DNA from: an uncultured Lacinutrix sp.
Lineage (GTDB): Bacteria > Bacteroidota > Bacteroidia > Flavobacteriales > Flavobacteriaceae
Length of the DNA: 64,000 nucleotides
Reading direction: 5' to 3'
NCBI RefSeq assembly: GCF_947500325.1
Contig: NZ_CANMRQ010000002.1
Span: forward strand, 310,001 to 374,000
Shown here: positions 16,022 through 24,458 of the stretch, piece by piece
How positions within the stretch are numbered: position 1 is the stretch's first letter
How the letters are laid out: each line of letters begins with the position of its first letter
The notes under the pieces: model-generated
Seen by the model: the letters and a program-made list of their open reading frames with translations, nothing else
What the model was told of the DNA's origin: nothing
Databases searched by the model: none
Translations under genes and position numbers: made by a program

Positions 16022-16762
16022 ATGGAAGAACAAGACTACATTTTATTTGATCAGTATTTACTTGAAGAATTATCTGCTGACGAACGTTTGGTTTTTGAAA
16101 AGAGGCTTGATACAGATATAGAATTCAAAAAAAGTTTTAATACTTATAAAGAACTTTCTAATTTTTTAGAAAATAAATTTGAAAATGAAGAAGAGTCTAA
16201 TGATTTTAAATCTAATTTGGAGCGTGTTTCTAATAAACACTTTAGTAAAACAGAAACTCCTGTAGATTCTAAACATAAGAGAGGTATCTTTAGAATAGGT
16301 CAACTAGCGATAGCGGCAAGTGTTATTCTTTTTTTAGGAGTTTTTATTTTTAATCAATTTTCAAACCCTACATATTTAGATTATAATAGTCATGAACCAA
16401 TGACTGTTGTTCGAGGTAATGTTAAAGATTTAATTGAAGCAACTAAGGCATTTAACAATGAGGAATATGAAATTGCAAATAAGTTAATTAAAAAGGTGTT
16501 AGATAAAGATCCAGAAAATAGCGAGTTAAAATTATACTATGCTATTACAAATATAGAATTAGATAATTATAAAGTAGCTGATGAAAATTTAAATGAATTA
16601 ATAAATGGGACTTCAGCATATAAAGACAAGGCTTTGTGGTATTCTGCATTAAGTAGGTTAAAACAAAGAAATATTGATGCTTGTATTATTTTATTAAAAC
16701 AAGTTGAACAAGAATCTGAAGATTACAAACAAGCTCAAGAGTTATTAGATAAATTAGAGTAA
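16022..16762 (+). CDS. Anti-sigma-like membrane protein with periplasmic TPR repeats
   Basis: A 246-residue protein. The N-terminal ~90 residues resemble the helical anti-sigma domain (DYILFDQYLLEELSADERLVFEKRL), with no zinc-binding HxxxCxxC. One membrane helix lies at 93-112 (GQLAIAASVILFLGVFIF) and a TPR-like periplasmic part at about 130-245 (EEYEIANKLIKKVLDKDPEN, KDKALWYSALSRLKQRN). The cytoplasmic head should hold the sigma factor, and the periplasmic TPR could receive a signal. It starts 5 bases after the sigma gene and is followed by a terminator. Confidence 0.85.
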   Translation: MEEQDYILFDQYLLEELSADERLVFEKRLDTDIEFKKSFNTYKELSNFLENKFENEEESNDFKSNLERVSNKHFSKTETPVDSKHKRGIFRIGQLAIAASVILFLGVFIFNQFSNPTYLDYNSHEPMTVVRGNVKDLIEATKAFNNEEYEIANKLIKKVLDKDPENSELKLYYAITNIELDNYKVADENLNELINGTSAYKDKALWYSALSRLKQRNIDACIILLKQVEQESEDYKQAQELLDKLE

Positions 16763-16796
16763 TTATATAAAACAGAACATAAATAAAATACACTTT

Positions 16797-16830
16797 AAAA
16801 AGTCATTGATAAATCGATGACTTTTTTATT
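16797..16830 (+). terminator. Terminator after the sigma/anti-sigma pair
   Basis: AAAAAGTCATTGAT pairs with ATCGATGACTTTTT (one wobble pair) around a minimal loop, followed by a T run. It ends less than 10 bases before the tatD start codon. Confidence 0.75.
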
Positions 16831-16838
16831 TTTACAGC

Positions 16839-17606
16839 ATGATAATAACAGATACACATACACATTTATATAGTGAAGCTTTTGATGAAGATAGAGTAGA
16901 GATGATGCAGCGCACATTAGATGCAAATATTTCTCGTTTGTTTGTGCCAGCAATAGATTCGAACTATACAGCGTCTATGTTGCAATTAGAAAAAGATTAT
17001 CCAGATCATGTTTTTCTAATGATGGGTTTGCATCCAACGCATGTAAAAGATAATTATAAGGATGAGTTATTGCATGTTGAAGAGATGTTAAATAGCCATA
17101 AATTCTATGCTGTAGGAGAAATTGGTATTGATTTATATTGGGATAAAAGTACTTTAGCCATTCAACAAGATGCTTTTAGGTATCAAATCAAACTTGCTAA
17201 ACAATATCAATTACCAATAGTAATTCACTGTCGTGAAGCATTCGATGAAATTTTTGAAATTTTAGAAGAGGAGAAAAGTGAAGATTTATTTGGTATATTT
17301 CATTGTTTTACTGGAACATTAGAGCAGGCAAATCAAGCAATTTCATATAATATGAAACTTGGTATTGGTGGAGTTGCAACTTTTAAGAATGGAAAAATAG
17401 ATCAGTTTTTAAATAAAATTGATTTAAATCATATTGTTTTAGAAACAGATTCGCCTTATTTAGCACCAAAACCATACCGTGGAAAACGAAATGAAAGTAG
17501 TTATATATTAAAGGTCTTAGAAAAGCTTTCTGAAATCTATTCTATTTCAGAAGAAAAAATTGCCGATATTACAACGCAAAATTCTAAAGCTGTTTTTGGA
17601 GTATAA
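16839..17606 (+). CDS. tatD: TatD family metal-dependent hydrolase/DNase
   Basis: A 255-residue TIM-barrel metallohydrolase. The metal ligands are visible in order: H7 and H9 in DTHTHLY, E in GEIGIDLYWD (about 94), H in IVIHCREA, H in GIFHCFTGT and D in ETDSPYLAPKPYRGKRNES. TatD proteins act as 3'-5' exonucleases or quality-control nucleases. The start is the ATG right after the upstream terminator. The asparaginase gene follows closely, as is common in flavobacteria. Confidence 0.95.
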   Translation: MIITDTHTHLYSEAFDEDRVEMMQRTLDANISRLFVPAIDSNYTASMLQLEKDYPDHVFLMMGLHPTHVKDNYKDELLHVEEMLNSHKFYAVGEIGIDLYWDKSTLAIQQDAFRYQIKLAKQYQLPIVIHCREAFDEIFEILEEEKSEDLFGIFHCFTGTLEQANQAISYNMKLGIGGVATFKNGKIDQFLNKIDLNHIVLETDSPYLAPKPYRGKRNESSYILKVLEKLSEIYSISEEKIADITTQNSKAVFGV

Positions 17607-17638
17607 CAAATACTTTGTTAAAACTAAAAGCTAATTCA

Positions 17639-18670
17639 ATGACTAAAAATATACCTAACATACTCCTTATATATACTGGTGGTACCATTGGTATGATAAA
17701 GGACCCCGAAACAGGAGCATTACGCGCTTTCGATTTTGATAATTTATTGATTCGTATTCCAGAATTAAAATTGTTAGATTGTAATATAAAAACGACTTCG
17801 TTTAAAGAGCCTATAGATTCTAGTAATATGGAGTCCAAATATTGGGTTGAAATTGCAGAAATTATAGAAAGAAACTACGACACATGTGATGGTTTTGTGG
17901 TATTGCATGGAAGTGATACTATGAGTTACACTGCATCTGTACTTAGTTTTATGTTAGAGCATTTAGCAAAACCTGTTATTTTTACAGGATCTCAATTACC
18001 AATTGGTGATTTGCGTACAGATGCAAAAGAAAATTTAATAACATCTATTCAAGTAGCTTCTCTTCAGCATTATAATAAGCCTATTATTAAAGAAGTTTGT
18101 TTGTATTTTGAATATAAATTGTATCGTGCAAATAGAACAACAAAAATTAATGCAGAACATTTTGAAGCGTTTGCTAGTTTAAATTATCCAGATTTAGCAG
18201 AATCGGGAGTGCATTTAAAGGTTAATAATGAATATCTTTTTAAGCCAAACCAAAGAAAAAATTTAATTGTACATAAAGCATTAGATGAAAATATTGCTTT
18301 AATAAAATTGTTTCCGGGTATTTCGGAACAATTATTGAGGAGTATTTTTAACGCTCCTAATTTAAAAGGTGTTATTTTAGAAACCTATGGAGCAGGAAAT
18401 TGTACAACTCAAGATTGGTTTGTAACACTCTTAAAAGAAACGATTAATAATGGAGTACATATAATAAATGTGACGCAATGTTCTGGAGGAAGTGTGATGA
18501 TGGGACAATATGAAACTAGCGAAAAACTTAAAAAAATAGGAGTTATTTCTGGAAAAGATATCACAACAGAAGCTGCTGTAAGTAAATTAATGTATTTATT
18601 AGCGCAAGATATTTCTCCTAAGTTGTTCAAAACCATATATGAAACAGCTTTAAGAGGAGAAATGTCATAA
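17639..18670 (+). CDS. ansA: Type I (cytoplasmic) L-asparaginase
   Basis: A 343-residue asparaginase of the bacterial type I/II fold; it hydrolyses asparagine to aspartate and ammonia. It has no signal peptide. TGGTIG at 13-18 holds the nucleophile T16 and VLHGSDTMSYT carries the second catalytic Thr and Asp; FTGSQLPIGDLRTDAKENL is the family signature. The ATG at 17639 is preferred over an in-frame TTG at 17615, which adds eight residues without homology. It is 32 bases after tatD and probably in one operon. It is unrelated in fold to the two Ntn-type asparaginase-like enzymes at 46304 and 50903. Confidence 0.94.
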   Translation: MTKNIPNILLIYTGGTIGMIKDPETGALRAFDFDNLLIRIPELKLLDCNIKTTSFKEPIDSSNMESKYWVEIAEIIERNYDTCDGFVVLHGSDTMSYTASVLSFMLEHLAKPVIFTGSQLPIGDLRTDAKENLITSIQVASLQHYNKPIIKEVCLYFEYKLYRANRTTKINAEHFEAFASLNYPDLAESGVHLKVNNEYLFKPNQRKNLIVHKALDENIALIKLFPGISEQLLRSIFNAPNLKGVILETYGAGNCTTQDWFVTLLKETINNGVHIINVTQCSGGSVMMGQYETSEKLKKIGVISGKDITTEAAVSKLMYLLAQDISPKLFKTIYETALRGEMS

Positions 18671-18936
18671 AATTAACAGTCAAAATTTTATATTTAGCAA
18701 TAGACTTGCTTTATTTGAAAAAAATTAACATTTAAATAATATATAAAGAACACCTTATTATATATAACTTTTTTAGAACTATATAATATTGATGAATACT
18801 TAAAAAATATAAGAACTTGAGTTTACCTTTTTTAAAGCTGTTTTTGGTTTTTTAATTTTTTAATTACATTTTTTTTATATCTTTAGCACCTTAACTAATA
18901 AATTTAACACTTTAACTAAAAATAAGATCACACACA

Positions 18937-19701
18937 ATGAAAAGATTATTTTCTATCCTAGCCATAGTATTTTTAATGGCGTTTGGTACAGCTAACGCAA
19001 CTACAAATGCAGCAAGAGTTGCAACTACAGTTGTAACACAAGAAACTACAGATGATATAGCAGAAGAAGACTTAGGGTTTCACCAAGAGCTTAAAAAGCG
19101 TTTTATAGAAGGTGGACCAGCATTCATGGGAATTGTATTACTATGTTTGATTTTAGGTTTAGCAATTGCTATTGAGAGAATTATCTTTTTAAACCTATCT
19201 TCAGGGAATTCTAAAAAATTAGCTCAAAATGTAGAAGAAGCATTACAGTCTGGTGGTATTGAAGCTGCAAAAGAAGTTTGTCGTAATACTAAAGGACCTG
19301 TAGCATCTATTTATTATCAAGGTTTAGATAGAGCTGATGATGGTTTAGAATCTGCTGAAAAAGCTGTTGTAGCTTACGGTGGTGTTCAAATGGGACAATT
19401 AGAGAAAAATGTATCATGGATATCTTTATTCATCGCTTTAGCTCCAATGCTTGGGTTCATGGGTACGGTAATTGGTATGATTCAAGCCTTTGATAAAATT
19501 CAACAAGCAGGTGGAATGGATGCAACTTTAGTAGCAGGTGGTATTAAAGTAGCACTTTTAACAACAGTATTTGGTTTAATTGTAGCGATTATTCTTCAAA
19601 TATTTTACAACTATATTGTTGCAAAAATTGATAATATTGTTAACGATATGGAAGATTCTTCTATCACTTTAATGGATATGTTATCGAAGTATAAAAAGTA
19701 A
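18937..19701 (+). CDS. exbB: ExbB/TolQ/MotA proton channel protein
   Basis: A 254-residue membrane protein that forms the proton channel driving TonB (or a Tol-like system). It starts with a hydrophobic signal-like segment (LFSILAIVFLMAFGTANA) and a short acidic periplasmic stretch. The MotA/TolQ/ExbB core has a helix at about 62-84 (GIVLLCLILGLAIAIERI) and two more helices near 165-185 and 205-230. The conserved AYGGVQMGQLEKNVSWISLFIALAPMLGF-type segment (about 145-175) is present. First of four genes of the ExbB-X-ExbD-ExbD operon. Confidence 0.95.
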   Translation: MKRLFSILAIVFLMAFGTANATTNAARVATTVVTQETTDDIAEEDLGFHQELKKRFIEGGPAFMGIVLLCLILGLAIAIERIIFLNLSSGNSKKLAQNVEEALQSGGIEAAKEVCRNTKGPVASIYYQGLDRADDGLESAEKAVVAYGGVQMGQLEKNVSWISLFIALAPMLGFMGTVIGMIQAFDKIQQAGGMDATLVAGGIKVALLTTVFGLIVAIILQIFYNYIVAKIDNIVNDMEDSSITLMDMLSKYKK

Positions 19702-19730
19702 TATTAACTAATTTTAAAAACTGAAAGATT

Positions 19731-20171
19731 ATGCATAAGATTTTAAAAATAGTTTTAGCAGTACTAGGTGTACTGGGTATTATATTCTTAGCAAGAATTG
19801 TCTCTACTGGAGATGAGGAAGTTAAAAAACTTGCAGCAGCAGGTGACACAGGATTAATGGAACCAATGACTTGGATTGCATATATTGTGTTAGCAATTGC
19901 AATTGCTTTAGTACTCGTATTTGTATTAAGAAACTTGTTTTCTAATTCAAATAATTTAAAAAAGACATTAATGAGTATTGGTGCATTTGTACTGGTTTTA
20001 TTATTTGGCTATATAATGGCTAATGGAGTAGAAACACCAATGCAAGATGGAAAAATGTTATCAGAGTCTGGCTCTAAATGGGTAGGAACTGGTTTATATA
20101 TGTTTTACGCTTTAGCAATTATTGCTGTCGTAACAATGTTGTTTACAGGAATTAAAAAAATGATTAAATAA
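19731..20171 (+). CDS. Multi-pass membrane protein of unknown function in the exb operon
   Basis: A 146-residue protein with four predicted membrane helices, roughly 3-24, 46-66, 78-97 and 121-142, and a conserved-looking loop ANGVETPMQDGKMLSESGSKWVGTGLYMFY. It sits between exbB (30 bases) and exbD (2 bases) and is presumably part of, or an assembly factor for, the energising complex. I do not know a named family. Confidence 0.85.
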   Translation: MHKILKIVLAVLGVLGIIFLARIVSTGDEEVKKLAAAGDTGLMEPMTWIAYIVLAIAIALVLVFVLRNLFSNSNNLKKTLMSIGAFVLVLLFGYIMANGVETPMQDGKMLSESGSKWVGTGLYMFYALAIIAVVTMLFTGIKKMIK

Positions 20172-20173
20172 TT

Positions 20174-20812
20174 ATGGCAAGAAGATCAGCACCAGAAGTT
20201 AATGCAGGCTCTATGGCTGACATTGCCTTCTTATTATTAATTTTCTTCTTAGTAACAACGGATATCGCAGTAGATTCTGGGTTAAGTAGAAAGTTGCCTC
20301 CAATTGATGATAATCCTGAACAAGAACAGGTTGTAAAAAAGGAAAAAAACATTTTTGCTTTAAATGTAAATTCAAAAAATGCCTTGTTTTTAAAATCTGG
20401 TGGAGAAGAAAAACGTATAGAGCTTAATGAGTTACGTGAATTAGCTGTTAATTTTATTGATAATGGTGGAGGAAAAGGCGACGATGCTTGTAGAAGATGT
20501 CAAGGTGCTAAAAACCCTAAATCTTCAGATAATTTTCAAACCGCTGTAATATCTTTAGCTAATGATAGATTGGCTGAATATAAAACTTATATTGCAGTAC
20601 AAAATGAGATTATTGCAGCCTATAATCAAATTCGTAATAGAGAGTTTAGAAGAGAGTATCCAAAATCAGGTATGAATTTTGTTGAAGCTACTGAGAAGTA
20701 TCAGGATCCTCAGACAAAGAAAGCAGAGAAAGCAGATTTAAAAGAAAAATTAGAAACTATAAAATTATTAGTGCCTCAATTTTTCTCTGAAGCAGAAACA
20801 AAAAATAAATAG
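20174..20812 (+). CDS. exbD: ExbD/TolR family biopolymer transport protein (first copy)
   Basis: A 212-residue protein with a short basic N-terminus, one membrane helix (IAFLLLIFFLVTTDIAV, about 17-33) with the channel aspartate in SMADIAFLLL, and a periplasmic domain. It is longer than classical ExbD (~140) because of a C-terminal Lys/Glu-rich extension and an inserted segment containing CRRCQG (two cysteines) near residue 103. It is 2 bases after the membrane-protein gene and 13 before the second ExbD gene. Confidence 0.94.
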   Translation: MARRSAPEVNAGSMADIAFLLLIFFLVTTDIAVDSGLSRKLPPIDDNPEQEQVVKKEKNIFALNVNSKNALFLKSGGEEKRIELNELRELAVNFIDNGGGKGDDACRRCQGAKNPKSSDNFQTAVISLANDRLAEYKTYIAVQNEIIAAYNQIRNREFRREYPKSGMNFVEATEKYQDPQTKKAEKADLKEKLETIKLLVPQFFSEAETKNK

Positions 20813-20825
20813 ATCATCTATAATT

Positions 20826-21305
20826 ATGTCTAAATTTAAAAAGAAAAAAGATGGTGGTTTGCCACCAATTTCAACAGCATCTTTACCAGATATTGTATTT
20901 ATGTTACTATTCTTTTTTATGGTAGCTACAGTGATTAAAGAAGATAATTTATTAATTGAAAATAAATTACCGTCTGCAAATCAAATTGAGAAGCTTGATA
21001 AAAAATATCCTATTAGTTATATATATATAGGTAAGCCTAATTCAAATTATGTAGGTACTTATGGTAAAGAAGATAGAATACAAGTAAATGACAAGTTTAC
21101 TAATATAGACCAAGTTCAAGCTTTTATTGCTTCAGAAAGAGCTGCTATACCAGAAGAGTTAATAGATAAGTTAACGGTGTCTCTTAAAGTAGATCAAGAA
21201 GCTAAGATGGGAGTGCTTACAGATGTTAAGCAAGAATTGCGTAAAACTAACGCTCTTAAGATTAATTATACAACAAGAAAAGGTGATGCGGTTGAAAAAC
21301 GCTAA
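20826..21305 (+). CDS. exbD: ExbD/TolR family biopolymer transport protein (second copy)
   Basis: A 159-residue ExbD with the basic start MSKFKKKKDGG, a helix VFMLLFFFMVATVI preceded by SLPDIVF (channel aspartate about D22) and a periplasmic domain. The two ExbD copies differ clearly, so they probably form a heteromeric subunit pair with ExbB, as seen across Bacteroidota. Last gene of the operon, followed by a perfect-palindrome terminator. Confidence 0.94.
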   Translation: MSKFKKKKDGGLPPISTASLPDIVFMLLFFFMVATVIKEDNLLIENKLPSANQIEKLDKKYPISYIYIGKPNSNYVGTYGKEDRIQVNDKFTNIDQVQAFIASERAAIPEELIDKLTVSLKVDQEAKMGVLTDVKQELRKTNALKINYTTRKGDAVEKR

Positions 21306-21327
21306 CTAAACTTGTTAAACTATAGCT

Positions 21328-21360
21328 AAGGCGTTTTGATATATATCAAAACGCCTTTTT
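21328..21360 (+). terminator. Terminator of the exbB-exbD operon
   Basis: AAGGCGTTTTGATAT (21328-21342) is followed directly by its reverse complement ATATCAAAACGCCTT and then a T run, so the stem closes on a minimal loop. Confidence 0.88.
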
Positions 21361-21424
21361 GTTTTATATAACATCAAGATTATTTATATTGGTCTTAATT
21401 AATTTATTATAGCTACTCTTTTAC

Positions 21425-22132
21425 ATGAAAATTTTAATGTCCTTAGTCTTTTTTTTATTTTTTACGCCTTTACTATGGTCACAAGAAGAAGAGGGAATTG
21501 TAGCTCTAAAAGAAATTGATTCATTGTATAAAGAAGATCAATTTTATATAGGTGTCACTTATAATTTAATTGGTAAACAGCCAGAAGGACTATCTCAAAG
21601 TGGCTTTTCTACTGGAATTCATTTTGGTTATACCAAAGACATGCCTATTAATAAACGCAGAAACATGGCTATAGGTCTAGGTCTAGGTTTGTCATTTAAT
21701 TCATTCAATCAAAATGTATTAATAAGTGAAACAAATACTAATGGTTTTGCTTTTAATATTATTAACGATGCAGAAATAAATTTTAATAAGAACAAGTTTT
21801 CTACTTACATGCTTGAATTACCTTTAGAGTTTAGATGGCGAACATCTACAGCTGTAGATTATAAGTTTTGGCGTATATACGCTGGTTTTAAATTAGGTTA
21901 TGTGTTTGCTAATAATACTAAATTTATTGGCGAACCAGATACTATTAAATTATCTAATATTGCGCCATTTAATAAATTTCAATATGGTACTTCTATAAGT
22001 GCAGGCTATAATACTTGGAACTTTTATTTTTATTATTCTTTAAATTCCATTTTTGATAGTAATTCAAAAATTGAAGGAAAAAATATTGATGCCAATGCTA
22101 TAAAAATTGGCTTGATCTTCTTTTTATTATAA
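21425..22132 (+). CDS. PorT-family outer-membrane beta-barrel protein
   Basis: A 235-residue protein with a signal peptide (MKILMSLVFFLFFTPLLWSQ, cleavage after Q20). Alternating aromatic/glycine strands (STGIHFGYTKD, AIGLGLGLSFNSF, LELPLEFRWR, GFKLGYVF, SAGYNTWNFYFYYS) end in IGLIFFLL, which fits an eight-strand barrel of the PorT/OMP_b-brl_2 type. PorT/SprT itself is a type IX secretion component, but this could equally be another barrel of the family. It lies after the exb operon terminator and converges with the PAP2-like gene. Confidence 0.78.
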   Translation: MKILMSLVFFLFFTPLLWSQEEEGIVALKEIDSLYKEDQFYIGVTYNLIGKQPEGLSQSGFSTGIHFGYTKDMPINKRRNMAIGLGLGLSFNSFNQNVLISETNTNGFAFNIINDAEINFNKNKFSTYMLELPLEFRWRTSTAVDYKFWRIYAGFKLGYVFANNTKFIGEPDTIKLSNIAPFNKFQYGTSISAGYNTWNFYFYYSLNSIFDSNSKIEGKNIDANAIKIGLIFFLL

Positions 22133-22143
22133 TTTATTATTTT

Positions 22144-22749
22144 TTACAACCAATAACTAAATACTAATAGTTGGGGTAATAAACCTATAAACACTCCAAA
22201 TACTAATTCTACACTAGTATGTGCTTTTAAGTGTAATCTTGAAGTAGCAATAGCTCCAGCAATTAAGGCTATTAAAGCTAAAGAACCATTTATGTTTTTT
22301 CCAAAATGTAATGAAATGCCTACGGCAAACATAAATAAACCTGAGATAGCAATCATATGAATACTTGCTTTAAACTTAAAAATTGCTAGAACCAAACAAA
22401 TTAATGTTGAAATTAAAATACCAATAAAGAAGTAATATAATTCTATGATTTGATTTGATGGTAGTACGCGTAATAGTATTAATAGTATAATTATACTATT
22501 AATAACTAAAGGAATAATACGCTCTTTAGGTGTTTTTAAATAAATGGAATGTGTTTTACCTAGTGTCTTTAATAGAAAGTAGATTAAAATAGGTAAAAGT
22601 ATCGTTAAAATAGATAAGGAAACCAACTTGGCCCCAATAATTTCATCCGGAATATAGCGAGGTGATTTTGAAAAATAAAATAGCGTACCTAAAACAGGCA
22701 TTATAATGGGATGAAAAATAAATGAGATGCTTCTAAGTAGCCAATCCAT
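22144..22749 (-). CDS. PAP2-like integral membrane protein
   Basis: A 201-residue protein with about six membrane helices. The C-terminal part has FKASIHMIAISGLFMF and SRLHLKAHTSVELVFGVFIG, whose spaced His residues resemble the lipid-phosphatase PAP2 signature; the full KxxxxxxRP motif is not clear, so phosphatase activity is uncertain. Its ATG overlaps the stop codon of rpoN by one base (TAATG), so the two are translationally coupled. Confidence 0.8.
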   Translation of the reverse strand: MDWLLRSISFIFHPIIMPVLGTLFYFSKSPRYIPDEIIGAKLVSLSILTILLPILIYFLLKTLGKTHSIYLKTPKERIIPLVINSIIILLILLRVLPSNQIIELYYFFIGILISTLICLVLAIFKFKASIHMIAISGLFMFAVGISLHFGKNINGSLALIALIAGAIATSRLHLKAHTSVELVFGVFIGLLPQLLVFSYWL

Positions 22750-24206
22750 TATAGTTCTTTTCGTAAACGTGCAACAGGAATATCTAATTGTTCGCGATAC
22801 TTAGCTACTGTACGACGTGCTATTGGATAGCCTTTTTCTTTAAGTATTTTTGCTAGTGCTTCGTCTGTTAATGGTTTCTTTTTGTTTTCTTCTTCAACTA
22901 CTGTTTCTAATATTTTTTTAATTTCTCTTGTTGAAACTTCTTCTCCTTGGTCATTAGTCATAGATTCTGAGAAGAATTCTTTAATCAACTTAGTGCCATA
23001 TGGAGTGTCTACATATTTGCTATTGGCTACTCGAGATACAGTTGATACATCCATATCAATTTCGTCTGCAATATCTTTTAAAATCATTGGTTTTAACTTG
23101 CGCTCATCACCCGTCAAAAAGAATTCTTTTTGATAATGCATTATAGAACTCATAGTAACAAATAATGTTTGCTGGCGTTGTTTAATGGCTTCTATAAACC
23201 ATTTAGCAGCATCTAACTTTTGTTTTATAAATAGTACAGCATCTTTTTGTGATTTTGATTTGTCTTTAGACTCTTTATAGCCTTTCAACATATTATTGTA
23301 TTCACGTGAGACATGAAGTTCTGGTGCATTTCTACCATTTAAAGTTAATTCTAACTCGCCTTCAACAATTTTAATTGCAAAATCTGGTACAACATGTTCT
23401 ATCATTCTTGTATTACCAGAATAACTTCCACCAGGTTTTGGGTTTAAGCGTTCTATTTCATGTATGGCATCTTTAAGTTGTAGTTCGTTAACATCAAATT
23501 TAGACATTAACTTTTTGTAATGTTTTTTAGTAAACTGATCAAAAGCTTTATCAATAATACTCAGTGCTAATTCTATATCTGGAGTTTGTTCTTTTCTACT
23601 TAATTGAATACTTAGGCATTCTTGAAGTCCACGTGCACCAACACCAGCAGGATCTAATTGGTGTACAATTCCAAGGACTTTTTCAATTTTGTCTTCAGTA
23701 GTATATACGTTTTGAGTAAAGGCTAAGTCATCCATTATATCACTTAATTCGCGGCGGATATATCCACTTTCGTCAACACTACCAACTAAAAATTCAGCAA
23801 TGTCACGTTCTTCGTCATTTAAGCGATATGTATTTAATTGGTTAACTAAATGTTGCGTAAAAGATGTTCCAGAAGCATACGGAATGCTTTTTTCATCATC
23901 ATCTGCACTATAATTGTTTACACTGGTTCTATAGTCAGGAATTTCATCATCACTTAAATAATCATCAACATTAATTTCATCGCTTCCAATAGATTCACTA
24001 TCATCAAACTCATCATGAGTGTTATCTAAATCATCAAATTCATCACCTTTTTCTTCTTTTCCTGTATCTAATGCTGGGTTCTCTTCTAGCTCTTGCTTTA
24101 AACGTTGTTCAAAAGCTTGTGTTGGCAACTGTATCAATTTCATTAATTGAATTTGTTGTGGAGACAACTTTTGCGATAATTTGAACTGTAGATATTGTTT
24201 AAGCAT
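22749..24206 (-). CDS. rpoN: RNA polymerase sigma-54 factor
   Basis: A 485-residue sigma-54. Region I (LKQYLQFKLSQKLSPQQIQLMKLIQLPTQAFE, Gln-rich) is at the N-terminus. Region II is acidic (about 50-105, many Asp/Glu). The core-binding domain spans about 115-330, and the C-terminal DNA-binding part holds the RpoN box ARRTVAKYRE near residue 465. It needs AAA+ enhancer-binding proteins, none of which lie in the window. Its stop overlaps the start of the PAP2-like gene by one base. Confidence 0.96.
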   Translation of the reverse strand: MLKQYLQFKLSQKLSPQQIQLMKLIQLPTQAFEQRLKQELEENPALDTGKEEKGDEFDDLDNTHDEFDDSESIGSDEINVDDYLSDDEIPDYRTSVNNYSADDDEKSIPYASGTSFTQHLVNQLNTYRLNDEERDIAEFLVGSVDESGYIRRELSDIMDDLAFTQNVYTTEDKIEKVLGIVHQLDPAGVGARGLQECLSIQLSRKEQTPDIELALSIIDKAFDQFTKKHYKKLMSKFDVNELQLKDAIHEIERLNPKPGGSYSGNTRMIEHVVPDFAIKIVEGELELTLNGRNAPELHVSREYNNMLKGYKESKDKSKSQKDAVLFIKQKLDAAKWFIEAIKQRQQTLFVTMSSIMHYQKEFFLTGDERKLKPMILKDIADEIDMDVSTVSRVANSKYVDTPYGTKLIKEFFSESMTNDQGEEVSTREIKKILETVVEEENKKKPLTDEALAKILKEKGYPIARRTVAKYREQLDIPVARLRKEL

Positions 24207-24393
24207 AATATGTTTTTGATTATACTAGTTATTTTTAAAGATTGTTCTAAGAGAAAATAATATTCCTTTTTAAATAATAAAATTAAGCATAGCCTTAGTT
24301 ACGGTTTCTTTTTCTTAATAATGTAGAAAGGGAAAAGGCACTTCTTATCACAACTATTTTTAAAGATAAATAGTATTGGTTATAAAAATAAAA

Positions 24394-24430
24394 AAAACAA
24401 TCTATATAATGCTTTTATATAGATTGTTTT
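24394..24430 (-). terminator. Terminator downstream of asnS
   Basis: AAAACAATCTATATAA (24394-24409) and TTATATAGATTGTTTT (24415-24430) form a perfect 16-bp stem with a 5-base loop; on the minus strand a T run follows. The stem begins 28 bases beyond the asnS stop. Confidence 0.85.
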
Positions 24431-24458
24431 ATCATATTTTTTTATTGTATTAAGACAA

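Noticed and set aside
22144-22749. Confirmed PAP2 phosphatase
   Set aside because: The His pattern is suggestive but the full catalytic motif set is not visible, so I kept only PAP2-like.
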